Source of the DNA: Candidatus Eiseniibacteriota bacterium | GTDB taxonomy: Bacteria > Arandabacterota > Arandabacteria > JAGLYR01 | Direction: 5' to 3' | NCBI GenBank assembly: GCA_023132135.1 | Contig: JAGLYR010000202.1 | Coordinates: forward strand, 1 to 10,329 | DNA length: 10,329 bases | Part shown: positions 1 through 6,197 of the stretch, piece by piece | Position numbering within the stretch: the first letter of the stretch is position 1 | How the letters are laid out: every line of letters begins with the position of its first letter | Program-made: the position numbers and the translations under genes | The notes under the pieces: generated by a model | Seen by the model: only the letters and a program-made list of their open reading frames with translations | Database searches by the model: none | Told to the model about the DNA's origin: nothing

Positions 1-2
1 GC

Positions 3-47
3 CTGGATTATGCATGAACCCCAGACTGGGGTTCATGCATAATCCAG
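3..47. repeat. Near-perfect 45-bp palindrome upstream of apt
   Basis: Bases 3-24 and 26-47 are exact reverse complements (22-bp arms) around the single centre base 25. As RNA the arms could form a very long hairpin. There is no T-tract after it, so it is not a standard intrinsic terminator. Each strand carries a CATAAT hexamer (38-43 on plus, mirrored at 7-12), a near-consensus -10 box, so the element could also hold a promoter for apt. No good -35 box is visible. It could be the end of a dispersed palindromic repeat, an operator, or a terminator-like hairpin of the gene upstream of the window. I cannot choose between these. Confidence 0.85.
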
Positions 48-66
48 CCTAGCGTGGAGGTATCTC

Positions 67-585
67 GTGCAGCTCCAGGACAGGATTCGATCCATACCGG
101 ATTTCCCGAAAAAGGGCATCGTCTTCCGGGATATCACCACATTGCTCAAGGACGGACAGGCGTTCGCTCGTGCTGTGGATCTCATGGCTGAGCAGGCCAG
201 GGCGCGGAATGCGGACGTTATCGCCTGTGTCGAGGCCAGGGGATTCCTTTTCGGGAGCGCGGTTGCCAAGGCACTCGGCATAGGTGTCATTCCCATTCGG
301 AAACCCGGAAAGCTCCCCGCACAGATACGCCGCAAGGAATACACCCTGGAATATGGGACCGATGTAATCGAGGTTCACGAGGATGCGATCACGGATGGGC
401 TCAGGGTCTTCGTCGTAGACGATCTTCTGGCCACGGGGGGAACCGCTCTGGCGGCTGCGGGACTCATTGAGGATCTCGGAGGCGTGGTCGCGGGGTTCTC
501 TTTTCTGATTGACCTTGCCTTCCTCGGCGGCGGGAATAGACTCAAGGGTTATGACGTTCACGCGTTGATTGTGTATGAGAGCTAG
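67..585 (+). CDS. apt: Adenine phosphoribosyltransferase
   Basis: This cytosolic purine-salvage enzyme joins adenine to PRPP to give AMP and pyrophosphate. The 172-residue length is normal for bacterial Apt. The PRPP-binding signature VFVVDDLLATGGT spans residues 114-126. Also visible are the N-terminal PDFPKKGIVFRDIT segment (residues 11-24), EARGF (56-60) and the RKPGKLP loop (78-84), all typical of Apt rather than Hpt or Xpt. The start is a GTG at 67, chosen because GGAGG lies at 56-60 with a 6-base spacer and the protein then begins as the family does. tRNA-Arg follows after 4 bases, so the two are probably transcribed together and end at the hairpin at 668-705. Confidence 0.96.
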   Translation: MQLQDRIRSIPDFPKKGIVFRDITTLLKDGQAFARAVDLMAEQARARNADVIACVEARGFLFGSAVAKALGIGVIPIRKPGKLPAQIRRKEYTLEYGTDVIEVHEDAITDGLRVFVVDDLLATGGTALAAAGLIEDLGGVVAGFSFLIDLAFLGGGNRLKGYDVHALIVYES

Positions 586-589
586 AAAC

Positions 590-666
590 GCCCCCGTAGC
601 TCAGGTGGATAGAGCAACGGTTTCCTAAACCGTGTGCCGCGTGTTCGAGTCACGCCGGGGGTGCCA
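590..666 (+). tRNA. tRNA-Arg (anticodon CCU)
   Basis: A full cloverleaf can be drawn. The acceptor stem pairs 590-596 with 656-662, with a G-U pair at the first position. The D stem is GCTC (599-602) with GAGC (612-615). The anticodon stem is 617-621 with 629-633, and its loop (622-628) carries anticodon CCT at 624-626. The variable loop has five bases. The T stem and loop are 639-655 with TTCGAGT at 644-650. The discriminator is G663 and the CCA end (664-666) is encoded. It reads the arginine codon AGG. Placement directly after apt suggests a shared transcript. Confidence 0.96.
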
Positions 667-667
667 G

Positions 668-705
668 AAAACGTGGGCCAGCCACAAGGCTGGCCCTCAC
701 GTTTT
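668..705 (+). terminator. Two-way intrinsic terminator after tRNA-Arg
   Basis: A 16-bp stem is formed by 668-683 and 688-705, with loop ACAA (684-687) and a 2-base bulge at 696-697. The inner part GGCCAGCC/GGCTGGCC is very GC-rich. The outer part is AAAACGTG/CACGTTTT, so a U-run forms in either direction. It should end the apt-tRNA transcript and also the minus-strand MFS gene, whose stop lies about 90 bases away on the other side. Confidence 0.85.
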
Positions 706-708
706 CCC

Positions 709-779
709 CCATTTCCGATTTCCGATTTGCCGACCTTCCCCGATGAACCGCAAATGGTAAATCGTAAATGGTAAATGGT
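709..779. repeat. Heptamer tandem repeats forming an imperfect inverted repeat
   Basis: Left part: two copies of ATTTCCG (711-724) and a variant, ATTTGCCG (725-732). Right part: four tandem heptamers, AAATGGT, AAATCGT, AAATGGT, AAATGGT (752-779). Read in reverse complement from 778, the right part matches the left from 709 at 17 of the first 20 bases, so the whole could fold as a loose hairpin. It lies between the terminator and the end of the MFS gene. No open reading frame or promoter is evident here. It resembles short heptamer repeats scattered in intergenic DNA of many environmental bacteria. Confidence 0.7.
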
Positions 780-792
780 TCTCGTACTCATC

Positions 793-2091
793 CTACTTAC
801 TTCTCGTCACCGTAATTGTCTCCAACCCGTGTGCGTTGGGGCCCGTCTCCGCTCTCCGCAAGAGGTACGCGAAGAAAAACCCGAGGAATCCGGAGACTGA
901 GAAAATCCACATTCCCAAGGAGTATCCTCCGGGGTTTGCGGCGCTCGCTCCCGAGAAATCGTTGGCCCATCCGATCATCAGATTGAAACCGGCGAGGCCG
1001 ATGTTCTGGATCATCGTCATCAGGCCGAAGGCCGTGCCGAGTCGCTTCTCGTCGACAATGTACGCCACTGACGGCCACATCACCGCCGGAACAAGTGAGA
1101 ATGCTATCCCCATCATCGCCATCGGGACCCTCAGGTGAACATCCGTGTAGGCCATCATGAGATAGACAGGAACGAGTATCAGCGAGCCGCACATCATGAA
1201 CAGCGAACGCTTGCCAACGCGATCGACAAGGTAGCCGAAAAGCGGCGTGCAGATCATCGCGAACAGCGTGATCATGGCGGACAGATCTCCACCGTATTCC
1301 CGGGTTGCCCCGTGCGCTTCCTGGAAAAACTTGATGGCAAACGTCTGGAACGGGAAGATCGCCGAGTAGAACGTCACACACAGCAGAACCACCAGCCAGT
1401 AGGATCTACCCATGCCAAACAGCTCGGAGAACGAAATCTTGTCTGTCTCACCGGCCTGTCCCATCGCATAACGCTTGACGGCTCGCTTCTCCATCACCCA
1501 GTAGATGAGTGGCCCTATGATGCAAAGCGTCCCGACTGCAACGGAGATCAAGAGCGGCAACTGCCAGTTCTCAAAGGCTGCCTTTGCCCACGTCGGAGAT
1601 CTCAGGGCCAGGTAGGAGCCCAGGCGGGCGATCGTGAGATTCACGCCAAACGCGAAAGAGAGCTCTTTTCCCTTGAACCACCTGGCAAGCGCCGTCGTAA
1701 CAGCGACGATCAGAGACTCCGCCCCGAGACCGAATACGAGACGGCCTGTCGCCATGATCGCAAGTTTGCCCGTCATGGCCGTGATCGCTGCGCCAGCGAA
1801 ACACAGAATGCCAAAAATCATCGTGGCCCGTCTCACACCGATACGGTCGATAATGATTCCGCCGATCAGAACCATGATGATATTCGGCAGGCTGTAGATC
1901 GCATTCAGCATTCCGATGTTGCTGTCGGAGAACCCAAGCTGGCTCTTCAGAAGGTCCGCTATCGGGCTGATCGTATCGTAGACGTAGTAGTTGCCAAACA
2001 TGGCCAGACTGATGACAACGAGTACAGCCCAGCGATAGGCCCTCGGTGGGGGAGGCCGATCAGGAACCTGCGCGTCCGGTGCTTCGTTCAT
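793..2091 (-). CDS. MFS transporter, MFSD1-like family
   Basis: This 432-residue inner-membrane carrier has about 12 predicted helices, starting near residue 20. Loop motif A is clear at residues 78-88 (G..DRIGVRR), with its second-half copy at 286-295 (GYLVDRVGKR). Several segments recall animal MFSD1, a lysosomal dipeptide carrier: GRLVFGLGAESLIVA (117-130), WFKGKELSFAFG (138-149), ARLGS (155-159), and VMWPSVAYIVDEKRLGTAFG (337-356) with IQNIGLA (361-367). The family call rests on remembered sequence. A dipeptide substrate is inference, and other small organic solutes remain possible. The ATG start at 2091 is preceded by AAGGAG (about 7 bases away). A weak promoter (TTGCTG, 17 bases, TAAAAC; 2130-2158 on minus) lies upstream. 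The gene stands alone, divergent from the next unit. Confidence 0.92.
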   Translation of the reverse strand: MNEAPDAQVPDRPPPPRAYRWAVLVVISLAMFGNYYVYDTISPIADLLKSQLGFSDSNIGMLNAIYSLPNIIMVLIGGIIIDRIGVRRATMIFGILCFAGAAITAMTGKLAIMATGRLVFGLGAESLIVAVTTALARWFKGKELSFAFGVNLTIARLGSYLALRSPTWAKAAFENWQLPLLISVAVGTLCIIGPLIYWVMEKRAVKRYAMGQAGETDKISFSELFGMGRSYWLVVLLCVTFYSAIFPFQTFAIKFFQEAHGATREYGGDLSAMITLFAMICTPLFGYLVDRVGKRSLFMMCGSLILVPVYLMMAYTDVHLRVPMAMMGIAFSLVPAVMWPSVAYIVDEKRLGTAFGLMTMIQNIGLAGFNLMIGWANDFSGASAANPGGYSLGMWIFSVSGFLGFFFAYLLRRAETGPNAHGLETITVTRSK

Positions 2092-2223
2092 CCTTCAACT
2101 CCTTGGGGATTCGGTGAGTCCGATTCGCCGTTTTACGAACTGCCCGACACTACAGCAACGGGTCCACCGCGGCAAGCCAGAAAACAACCTGCCGGCATAG
2201 CCCGCATGGCCGGGGGATGTGGC

Positions 2224-2252
2224 TTGACCTACTCCCGGCGGGCACCTATCAT
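2224..2252 (+). promoter_or_regulatory. Sigma-70 type promoter
   Basis: TTGACC (2224-2229) and TATCAT (2247-2252) are separated by exactly 17 bases. Each differs from consensus (TTGACA, TATAAT) at one or two positions. Transcription should begin near 2259, leaving a leader of about 90 bases before the small membrane-protein gene. It lies in the 260-base gap between the divergent MFS gene and that gene, where I see nothing else coding. It likely drives at least the two genes ending at 3715. Confidence 0.7.
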
Positions 2253-2350
2253 GTTCGCAGATTCACAGAAACCGGACTTCGTCTCTCAGGTTTCGCTATC
2301 CATGGCCGATTCTCTTGTTGTCGGGCGAGCCGACAGATCCGGGTGGGGGA

Positions 2351-2626
2351 GTGAGCGCTCGAGATCAGAAATCCTGGGGGAGTTTGAGTCGGGGGGAGCA
2401 GGTCGCGTTGCTCCTCCGTCTTGGAGTTCTCGCCGCCTTGGCCGTGACCCTTGTCCGGGCGTTTCTGGCATTCATGGATCTTGTTGAAACGCGGGACCTG
2501 CCCCTGCGGCAGCTGTTCTATGTTCCCGCCGCCATGGTGGCCGCTTTCGCCCTCACGGCCCGGTTGATTGTGCAGATCGTGAGGCGCGTGGGGAAAAAGG
2601 GCGACCCACCGGGTCGCCCCGACTAG
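2351..2626 (+). CDS. Small two-helix membrane protein, unknown function
   Basis: No family is recognised. From a GTG at 2351 the product has 91 residues. Two hydrophobic helices are visible, roughly residues 22-45 (LLLRLGVLAALAVTLVRAF) and 55-75 (LFYVPAAMVAAFALTARLIV), with a polar link (DLVETRDLPL) and a basic tail (RRVGKK). The start is uncertain. A TTG at 2315 in frame would add 12 residues but lacks a ribosome site, while the GTG has a G-rich run (GGGTGGGG) just before it. A later TTG at 2409 is also possible. The last codons are supplied by a hairpin repeat (2599-2619), giving the tail GDPPGRPD. The cyclase gene starts 21 bases downstream, so the two probably form one operon. Confidence 0.6.
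   Translation: MSARDQKSWGSLSRGEQVALLLRLGVLAALAVTLVRAFLAFMDLVETRDLPLRQLFYVPAAMVAAFALTARLIVQIVRRVGKKGDPPGRPD
2599..2619. repeat. GGGCGACCC hairpin repeat at the 3' end of a gene
   Basis: GGGCGACCC (2599-2607) and GGGTCGCCC (2611-2619) are exact reverse complements with a 3-base loop, ACC. No T-run follows, so termination is unlikely. It resembles a short hairpin repeat that I recall being scattered through many bacterial genomes. Here it is inside the reading frame of the small membrane protein and supplies its last codons. Confidence 0.75.
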
Positions 2627-2647
2627 ACGCACCAAGGACTTGTTCTC

Positions 2648-3715
2648 ATGGCTTTAGATACGCATATCGACCTGGCGAAAGGACTACCGGCGATCCGGGA
2701 CATGTTCGCGTCGGTCCAGCCGGATGACAACCCGGACAGGATTGCCCGGGCTCTCCTGAGGACCTGCCACGCTCTCTTCTGCGCGTCAGCGGCCGCACTC
2801 GTTGTCGACGGCAAGCCCGTCACCCGGTACACCATGACGCGGGATCAGTACAAGCTTGGCCCCCAGGCAGAGGCTGGATGGACAACGCTTCCGGAACGCC
2901 GGGGATTGGCTGTCCGGGCCATGGACGAAGCCGTGTCTCTGGCCTTCCCGCCGGCGGGCGGAAAGGAGGACGAGGACGCGGACTGGGACGCGGACGGGCT
3001 GCCCGGAGTGTCTCAACCCCACCACATCCTGGCGGCACCCCTGACGGCAACGGCCCCCGCGCCCGGGAGTCTCATACTGCTATTCGAACAGCCCCTTCCA
3101 GATGCGAATGCTGTCCTCGATAACCTGGCGCGCCTGGCCGAGATGGCCCAGTTGGCGTTCCAGCAGCAGCTGACTCTCCGGCGCCTCCGCAAGCTGTCCA
3201 CCACGGACGATCTGACAGGAGCCTACAACTACCGGTATCTTCTCGACAGTCTGGGCCGCGAGATCAAGCGCGCCCATCGATTCAAACAAGTTCTCTCATT
3301 CGTGATGCTGGACGTCGATCATCTGAAGGAGTACAACGACGTCCACGGGCATCTGGCCGGCAGCCGTCTTCTGACCTCCTTTGCACAGATTGTTCAGTCC
3401 CAGCTGCGAGCTGTCGATACATTGGCCAAGTATGGAGGCGATGAATTCGGGGTGATCCTGCCGCAGACCGCAAAGGGCGGCGCAAAGATCGTAGCTGAGC
3501 GAATACGGGCGGCCGTGGAATCTCATCACTTCCCCGGAGAGAAACGCAAGATCACGGCCAGTTTGGGCGTGGCCTCCTTTCCTGAGGATGGCGAGGTGGT
3601 GGAGACGCTGCTGGGCAGAGCGGATGAGGCACTGTACCGGGCCAAGAATCTGGGCCGCAACCGCGTGTGCCTGGTAGGGGAGGAGGTCGCCGGGCGATCC
3701 GGGGAAACCCGTTGA
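2648..3715 (+). CDS. Diguanylate cyclase (GAF-like sensor plus GGDEF)
   Basis: This 355-residue soluble protein makes c-di-GMP from two GTP. Residues about 25-175 look like a GAF-type sensor domain, with an acidic insert at 106-116. Residues about 180-345 are the GGDEF domain. It shows DLTGAYN (188-194), LDVDHLKEYND (221-231, metal and nucleotide contacts), an intact GGDEF signature (263-267) and ITASLGVASFP (302-312). The product-inhibition site RxxD is present at R254-D257, five residues before GGDEF. The usual GDxxL after GH is changed to GSRLL (238-242). No transmembrane segment is seen. The ATG at 2648 has AAGGA (2634-2638) upstream. It probably shares the promoter at 2224-2252 with the small membrane-protein gene. 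The cue sensed by the GAF part is unknown. Confidence 0.93.
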   Translation: MALDTHIDLAKGLPAIRDMFASVQPDDNPDRIARALLRTCHALFCASAAALVVDGKPVTRYTMTRDQYKLGPQAEAGWTTLPERRGLAVRAMDEAVSLAFPPAGGKEDEDADWDADGLPGVSQPHHILAAPLTATAPAPGSLILLFEQPLPDANAVLDNLARLAEMAQLAFQQQLTLRRLRKLSTTDDLTGAYNYRYLLDSLGREIKRAHRFKQVLSFVMLDVDHLKEYNDVHGHLAGSRLLTSFAQIVQSQLRAVDTLAKYGGDEFGVILPQTAKGGAKIVAERIRAAVESHHFPGEKRKITASLGVASFPEDGEVVETLLGRADEALYRAKNLGRNRVCLVGEEVAGRSGETR

Positions 3716-3768
3716 CACGCCCCTCATGTGGCCGTAATCTCGCATGGCGTATTGGCTTGCACCTGTGA

Positions 3769-3789
3769 ACCGGCGCGATGATGGCCGGT
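3769..3789. repeat. Short inverted repeat in the gap before the dehydrogenase gene
   Basis: ACCGGC (3769-3774) and GCCGGT (3784-3789) flank a 9-base loop in the 103-base gap between the cyclase and dehydrogenase genes. No T-run follows, so a terminator is not supported. The gap holds no clear sigma-70 promoter. The dehydrogenase gene may be read through from upstream, or this could be an operator. Confidence 0.35.
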
Positions 3790-3818
3790 GTCCCGTTCCG
3801 GAAATGAGAATCTGATCC

Positions 3819-5123
3819 ATGCCGCTATCTGAACTCAGGCGAAAAATCAAGCGCCGCGAAGCTCGAGTCGGCGTGATTGGAACAGGATATGTCGGTCTCC
3901 CTCTGGCCGTTGAGTTCGCCAGTGCAGGGTTCGACGTTGTTGGAATCGACACGGCCAACTGGAAAGTCGACAGGATCCTGAAGGGAGATTCCTACATCCC
4001 CGATGTGGACAGCGACCGCTTGCAGAAGCTGGTGCGCCAAGGCAAGCTCAGTGCTACGACAGAGTGGGACACAATCGGCGAACTGGACTCCATCAATATC
4101 TGTGTTCCTACGCCCCTCAGGAAGACACAGGATCCGGATGTCTCCCATATCATCGCTGCTGTCAAGGAGATCAGCAAACGCCTGAGACCCGGGCAGCTGA
4201 TTATTCTTGAGAGCACAACCTACCCCGGGACTACGGAAGAGGTCATCCTGCCGAGCCTGGAGAAAACCGGGCTCAAGGTGGGCAAGGATTTCCATTTGGC
4301 CTTCTCGCCTGAGCGCGTGGACCCGGGGAACCGCAAGTTCAAGACGGGCGACATCCCGAAGGTCGTGGGGGGAATCACTCCCGCCTGTACTGAAACCGCC
4401 GTGATGCTCTACCAGTCGTGCCTCAAGGACGTGGTTGCGGTGTCATCGACGAAGGTAGCTGAGATGGTGAAGCTGCTCGAGAACACCTTCCGCAGTGTCA
4501 ACATCGGACTGGTCAATGAGATCTCGCTCATGTGTCACCAGATGAAGATCAATGTGTGGGAGGTCATTGACGCCGCCGCCACAAAACCCTTTGGATTCAT
4601 GCCCTTTTATCCGGGACCCGGACTCGGCGGCCATTGCATTCCCATCGACCCGTTCTACCTCTCCTGGAAAGCCAAACTGATAGGCTTTGAGGCCCGGTTC
4701 ATTGAGCTGGCCGGCAGGATCAACGGCAGTATGCCCTACCACGTCGTCGGAATGATCAGCGATGCCCTGAACGAGGTAGCCAAGAGCTTACGCGGCTCAC
4801 GGATCCTCATCCTGGGTGTCGCCTACAAGAGGGACATTGACGACGTCCGTGAATCCCCCGCGCTGGACATCATTCGAATTCTCCAGTCCAAGGGAGCCGA
4901 GGTCTCATACAGTGATCCATACGTAGCCAATCTCGAAACCAATGGAAGCGTCCTCCAGTCAGCGCCGCTCTCGGCCGAGACGCTGCCGATGTACGACTGC
5001 GTAACCATTGTCACGGACCACTCGAACTTCGATTACAAGAGCGTGGCGAACAACGCCAGGATAGTCGTCGACACCAGGAATGCGCTCTCTGGAATCACGG
5101 GAACTCATATCCACCGACTCTAG
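3819..5123 (+). CDS. wbpA: UDP-N-acetylglucosamine 6-dehydrogenase (WbpA-like)
   Basis: This cytosolic enzyme of the UDP-glucose/GDP-mannose dehydrogenase family oxidises C6 of the sugar in two NAD-dependent steps, here probably UDP-GlcNAc to UDP-GlcNAcA. Of its 434 residues, the N-terminal Rossmann motif is GTGYVG (21-26). ESTTYPGTTE (131-140) and AFSPERVDPG (161-170) follow. EMVKLLENTFR (215-225) carries the conserved Lys218, and GPGLGGHCIPIDPFYLSWKA (266-285) holds the catalytic Cys273. The C-terminal nucleotide domain has GVAYKRDIDDVRESP (333-347). The GLGGHCIPIDPFYLSWKA form fits WbpA better than WecC or TviB as I recall them. The ATG at 3819 lacks a strong ribosome site. The epimerase gene follows 41 bases later. 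A UDP-glucose dehydrogenase is the main alternative. Confidence 0.92.
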   Translation: MPLSELRRKIKRREARVGVIGTGYVGLPLAVEFASAGFDVVGIDTANWKVDRILKGDSYIPDVDSDRLQKLVRQGKLSATTEWDTIGELDSINICVPTPLRKTQDPDVSHIIAAVKEISKRLRPGQLIILESTTYPGTTEEVILPSLEKTGLKVGKDFHLAFSPERVDPGNRKFKTGDIPKVVGGITPACTETAVMLYQSCLKDVVAVSSTKVAEMVKLLENTFRSVNIGLVNEISLMCHQMKINVWEVIDAAATKPFGFMPFYPGPGLGGHCIPIDPFYLSWKAKLIGFEARFIELAGRINGSMPYHVVGMISDALNEVAKSLRGSRILILGVAYKRDIDDVRESPALDIIRILQSKGAEVSYSDPYVANLETNGSVLQSAPLSAETLPMYDCVTIVTDHSNFDYKSVANNARIVVDTRNALSGITGTHIHRL

Positions 5124-5130
5124 TCCACAT

Positions 5131-5152
5131 TCCGGTTTTCGGAAGAACCGGA
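5131..5152 (+). promoter_or_regulatory. Hairpin just before the epimerase ribosome site
   Basis: TCCGGTT (5131-5137) pairs with AACCGGA (5146-5152), and a T-G and a T-A pair can extend it to leave a 4-base loop, CGGA. An alternative pairing, TTCCG (5130-5134) with CGGAA (5140-5144), would exclude the first. It ends one base before the GGGAG ribosome site (5154-5158) of the epimerase. It could tune translation or protect the mRNA. There is no T-run, so a terminator is unlikely. Confidence 0.45.
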
Positions 5153-5164
5153 TGGGAGCGGAAC

Positions 5165-6106
5165 ATGAAACGGTGCCTCATCACGGGAGGTGCAGGATTT
5201 ATCGGTGCTCACCTGGCGGAAGCCCTTGTTAAGCGGGGACAGAGCGTCCGGATCCTGGATGACTTCTCCACGGGCAGGGAGGAGAACCTCTCCGATATCC
5301 GAAAGGACGTGGAGGTAATCCGGGGCGATATTCGGGACAAGGAGACAACGGCCGCCGCCCTCCGGGATATGGAATGGGTTTTCCATCTGGCTGCCGCGGC
5401 TTCGGTTCCCCGATCTGTGAAAGATCCACTGGGCGTCAACGAAACCAACGTGGGGGGCACCCTCAACATTCTCATGCAAGCGCGCGAGGCCGGCGTCGCA
5501 CGCCTGGTTTACGCGGCCTCATCCTCCGCCTACGGTGAGTCGCCCATCTCTCCCAAGCACGAAGGGCTGCCGACCGATCCCCGGTCTCCCTACGCTGCCT
5601 CCAAACTGGCCGGGGAGGACTACTGCCGGGCTTTCTTCCACGTCTACGGTCTAGAAACCGTATGTCTCCGGTATTTCAACGTGTTCGGCCCTCGCCAGGA
5701 TCCGGATTCTCCCTATGCCGCCGTCATTCCTCTCTTCATCCGCGCTCTCCTGGAGGGAGGCTCTCCGCAGGTCTTCGGCGACGGGGAACAGACCAGGGAT
5801 TTCACGTACGTGGCTAATGTCGTGGACGCCAACCTCCGGGCTGCCGAGGCGCCGGCCCCGGACGCGTGCGGACTCGTCATCAACGCAGCGTGCGGTGATG
5901 AATTCAGCCTCAACCAGCTCCTTCAGCAACTCGGACATCTGATTGGTGTGACTCCGAATTCCACGTACCTGTCCCCCCGGCCCGGAGACGTTCGCCACTC
6001 CCGGGCCGACATCACCCGCGCCCGCCAACACCTGGGCTACGAGCCCTCGGTTTCCTTCGAGGAAGGTCTTAAGCTGACCGTCGATTGGCATCTCGCACAC
6101 GTGTAG
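5165..6106 (+). CDS. NAD-dependent UDP-sugar 4-epimerase (WbpP/GalE-like)
   Basis: This 313-residue extended short-chain dehydrogenase shows the NAD motif GGAGFIG (8-14), LDDFSTG (31-37), GDIRD (54-58), HLAAAASVP (74-82) and the catalytic SSSAYG (119-124) with Y143xxxK147 (SPYAASK). YFNVFGPRQDP (170-180), SPYAAVIP (182-189) and RPGDVRHS (272-279) are typical of UDP-GlcNAc or UDP-Glc 4-epimerases of the WbpP/TviC group. It would interconvert gluco- and galacto-forms, so with the dehydrogenase upstream a UDP-GalNAcA product is plausible. The ATG at 5165 has GGGAG at 5154-5158, a 6-base spacer. The two genes form a pair 41 bases apart, and a candidate terminator overlaps the stop codon. UDP-glucuronate-modifying enzymes of this fold are a less likely alternative. 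Confidence 0.9.
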   Translation: MKRCLITGGAGFIGAHLAEALVKRGQSVRILDDFSTGREENLSDIRKDVEVIRGDIRDKETTAAALRDMEWVFHLAAAASVPRSVKDPLGVNETNVGGTLNILMQAREAGVARLVYAASSSAYGESPISPKHEGLPTDPRSPYAASKLAGEDYCRAFFHVYGLETVCLRYFNVFGPRQDPDSPYAAVIPLFIRALLEGGSPQVFGDGEQTRDFTYVANVVDANLRAAEAPAPDACGLVINAACGDEFSLNQLLQQLGHLIGVTPNSTYLSPRPGDVRHSRADITRARQHLGYEPSVSFEEGLKLTVDWHLAHV

Positions 6107-6125
6107 CCTCCCATTGGGGCTTTTT
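6105..6125 (+). terminator. Candidate intrinsic terminator after the epimerase gene
   Basis: AGCC (6105-6108) and CC (6110-6111) pair with GG (6116-6117) and GGCT (6118-6121), with T6109 bulged and loop CATT. The run of five T at 6121-6125 follows directly. The stem is short, so termination may be partial. It begins inside the epimerase stop codon and separates the sugar genes from the kinase-regulator genes. Confidence 0.5.
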
Positions 6126-6197
6126 CCTCAAGCGCTCCACCTCATGAACCGACAACAGGTTGGAGGCAATTGGGCCAAATAGCACACCGGAGATGAA

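Noticed and set aside
49-561. A 170-codon minus-strand open frame opposite apt
   Set aside because: It is the antisense shadow of apt. The plus frame has all Apt motifs and a ribosome site.
590-666. tRNA-Arg as an integration site for a mobile element
   Set aside because: No copy of the tRNA 3' end and no integrase gene are found in the window.
1135-2487. A 450-codon plus-strand open frame
   Set aside because: It runs antisense through the MFS gene and gives an Arg/His/Asp-rich product with no family features. The minus-strand MFS protein is clearly the real gene.
6144-6182. A 12-codon leader-like open frame before the kinase gene
   Set aside because: No ribosome site, no run of regulatory codons and no attenuator hairpin accompany it, so it is probably chance.
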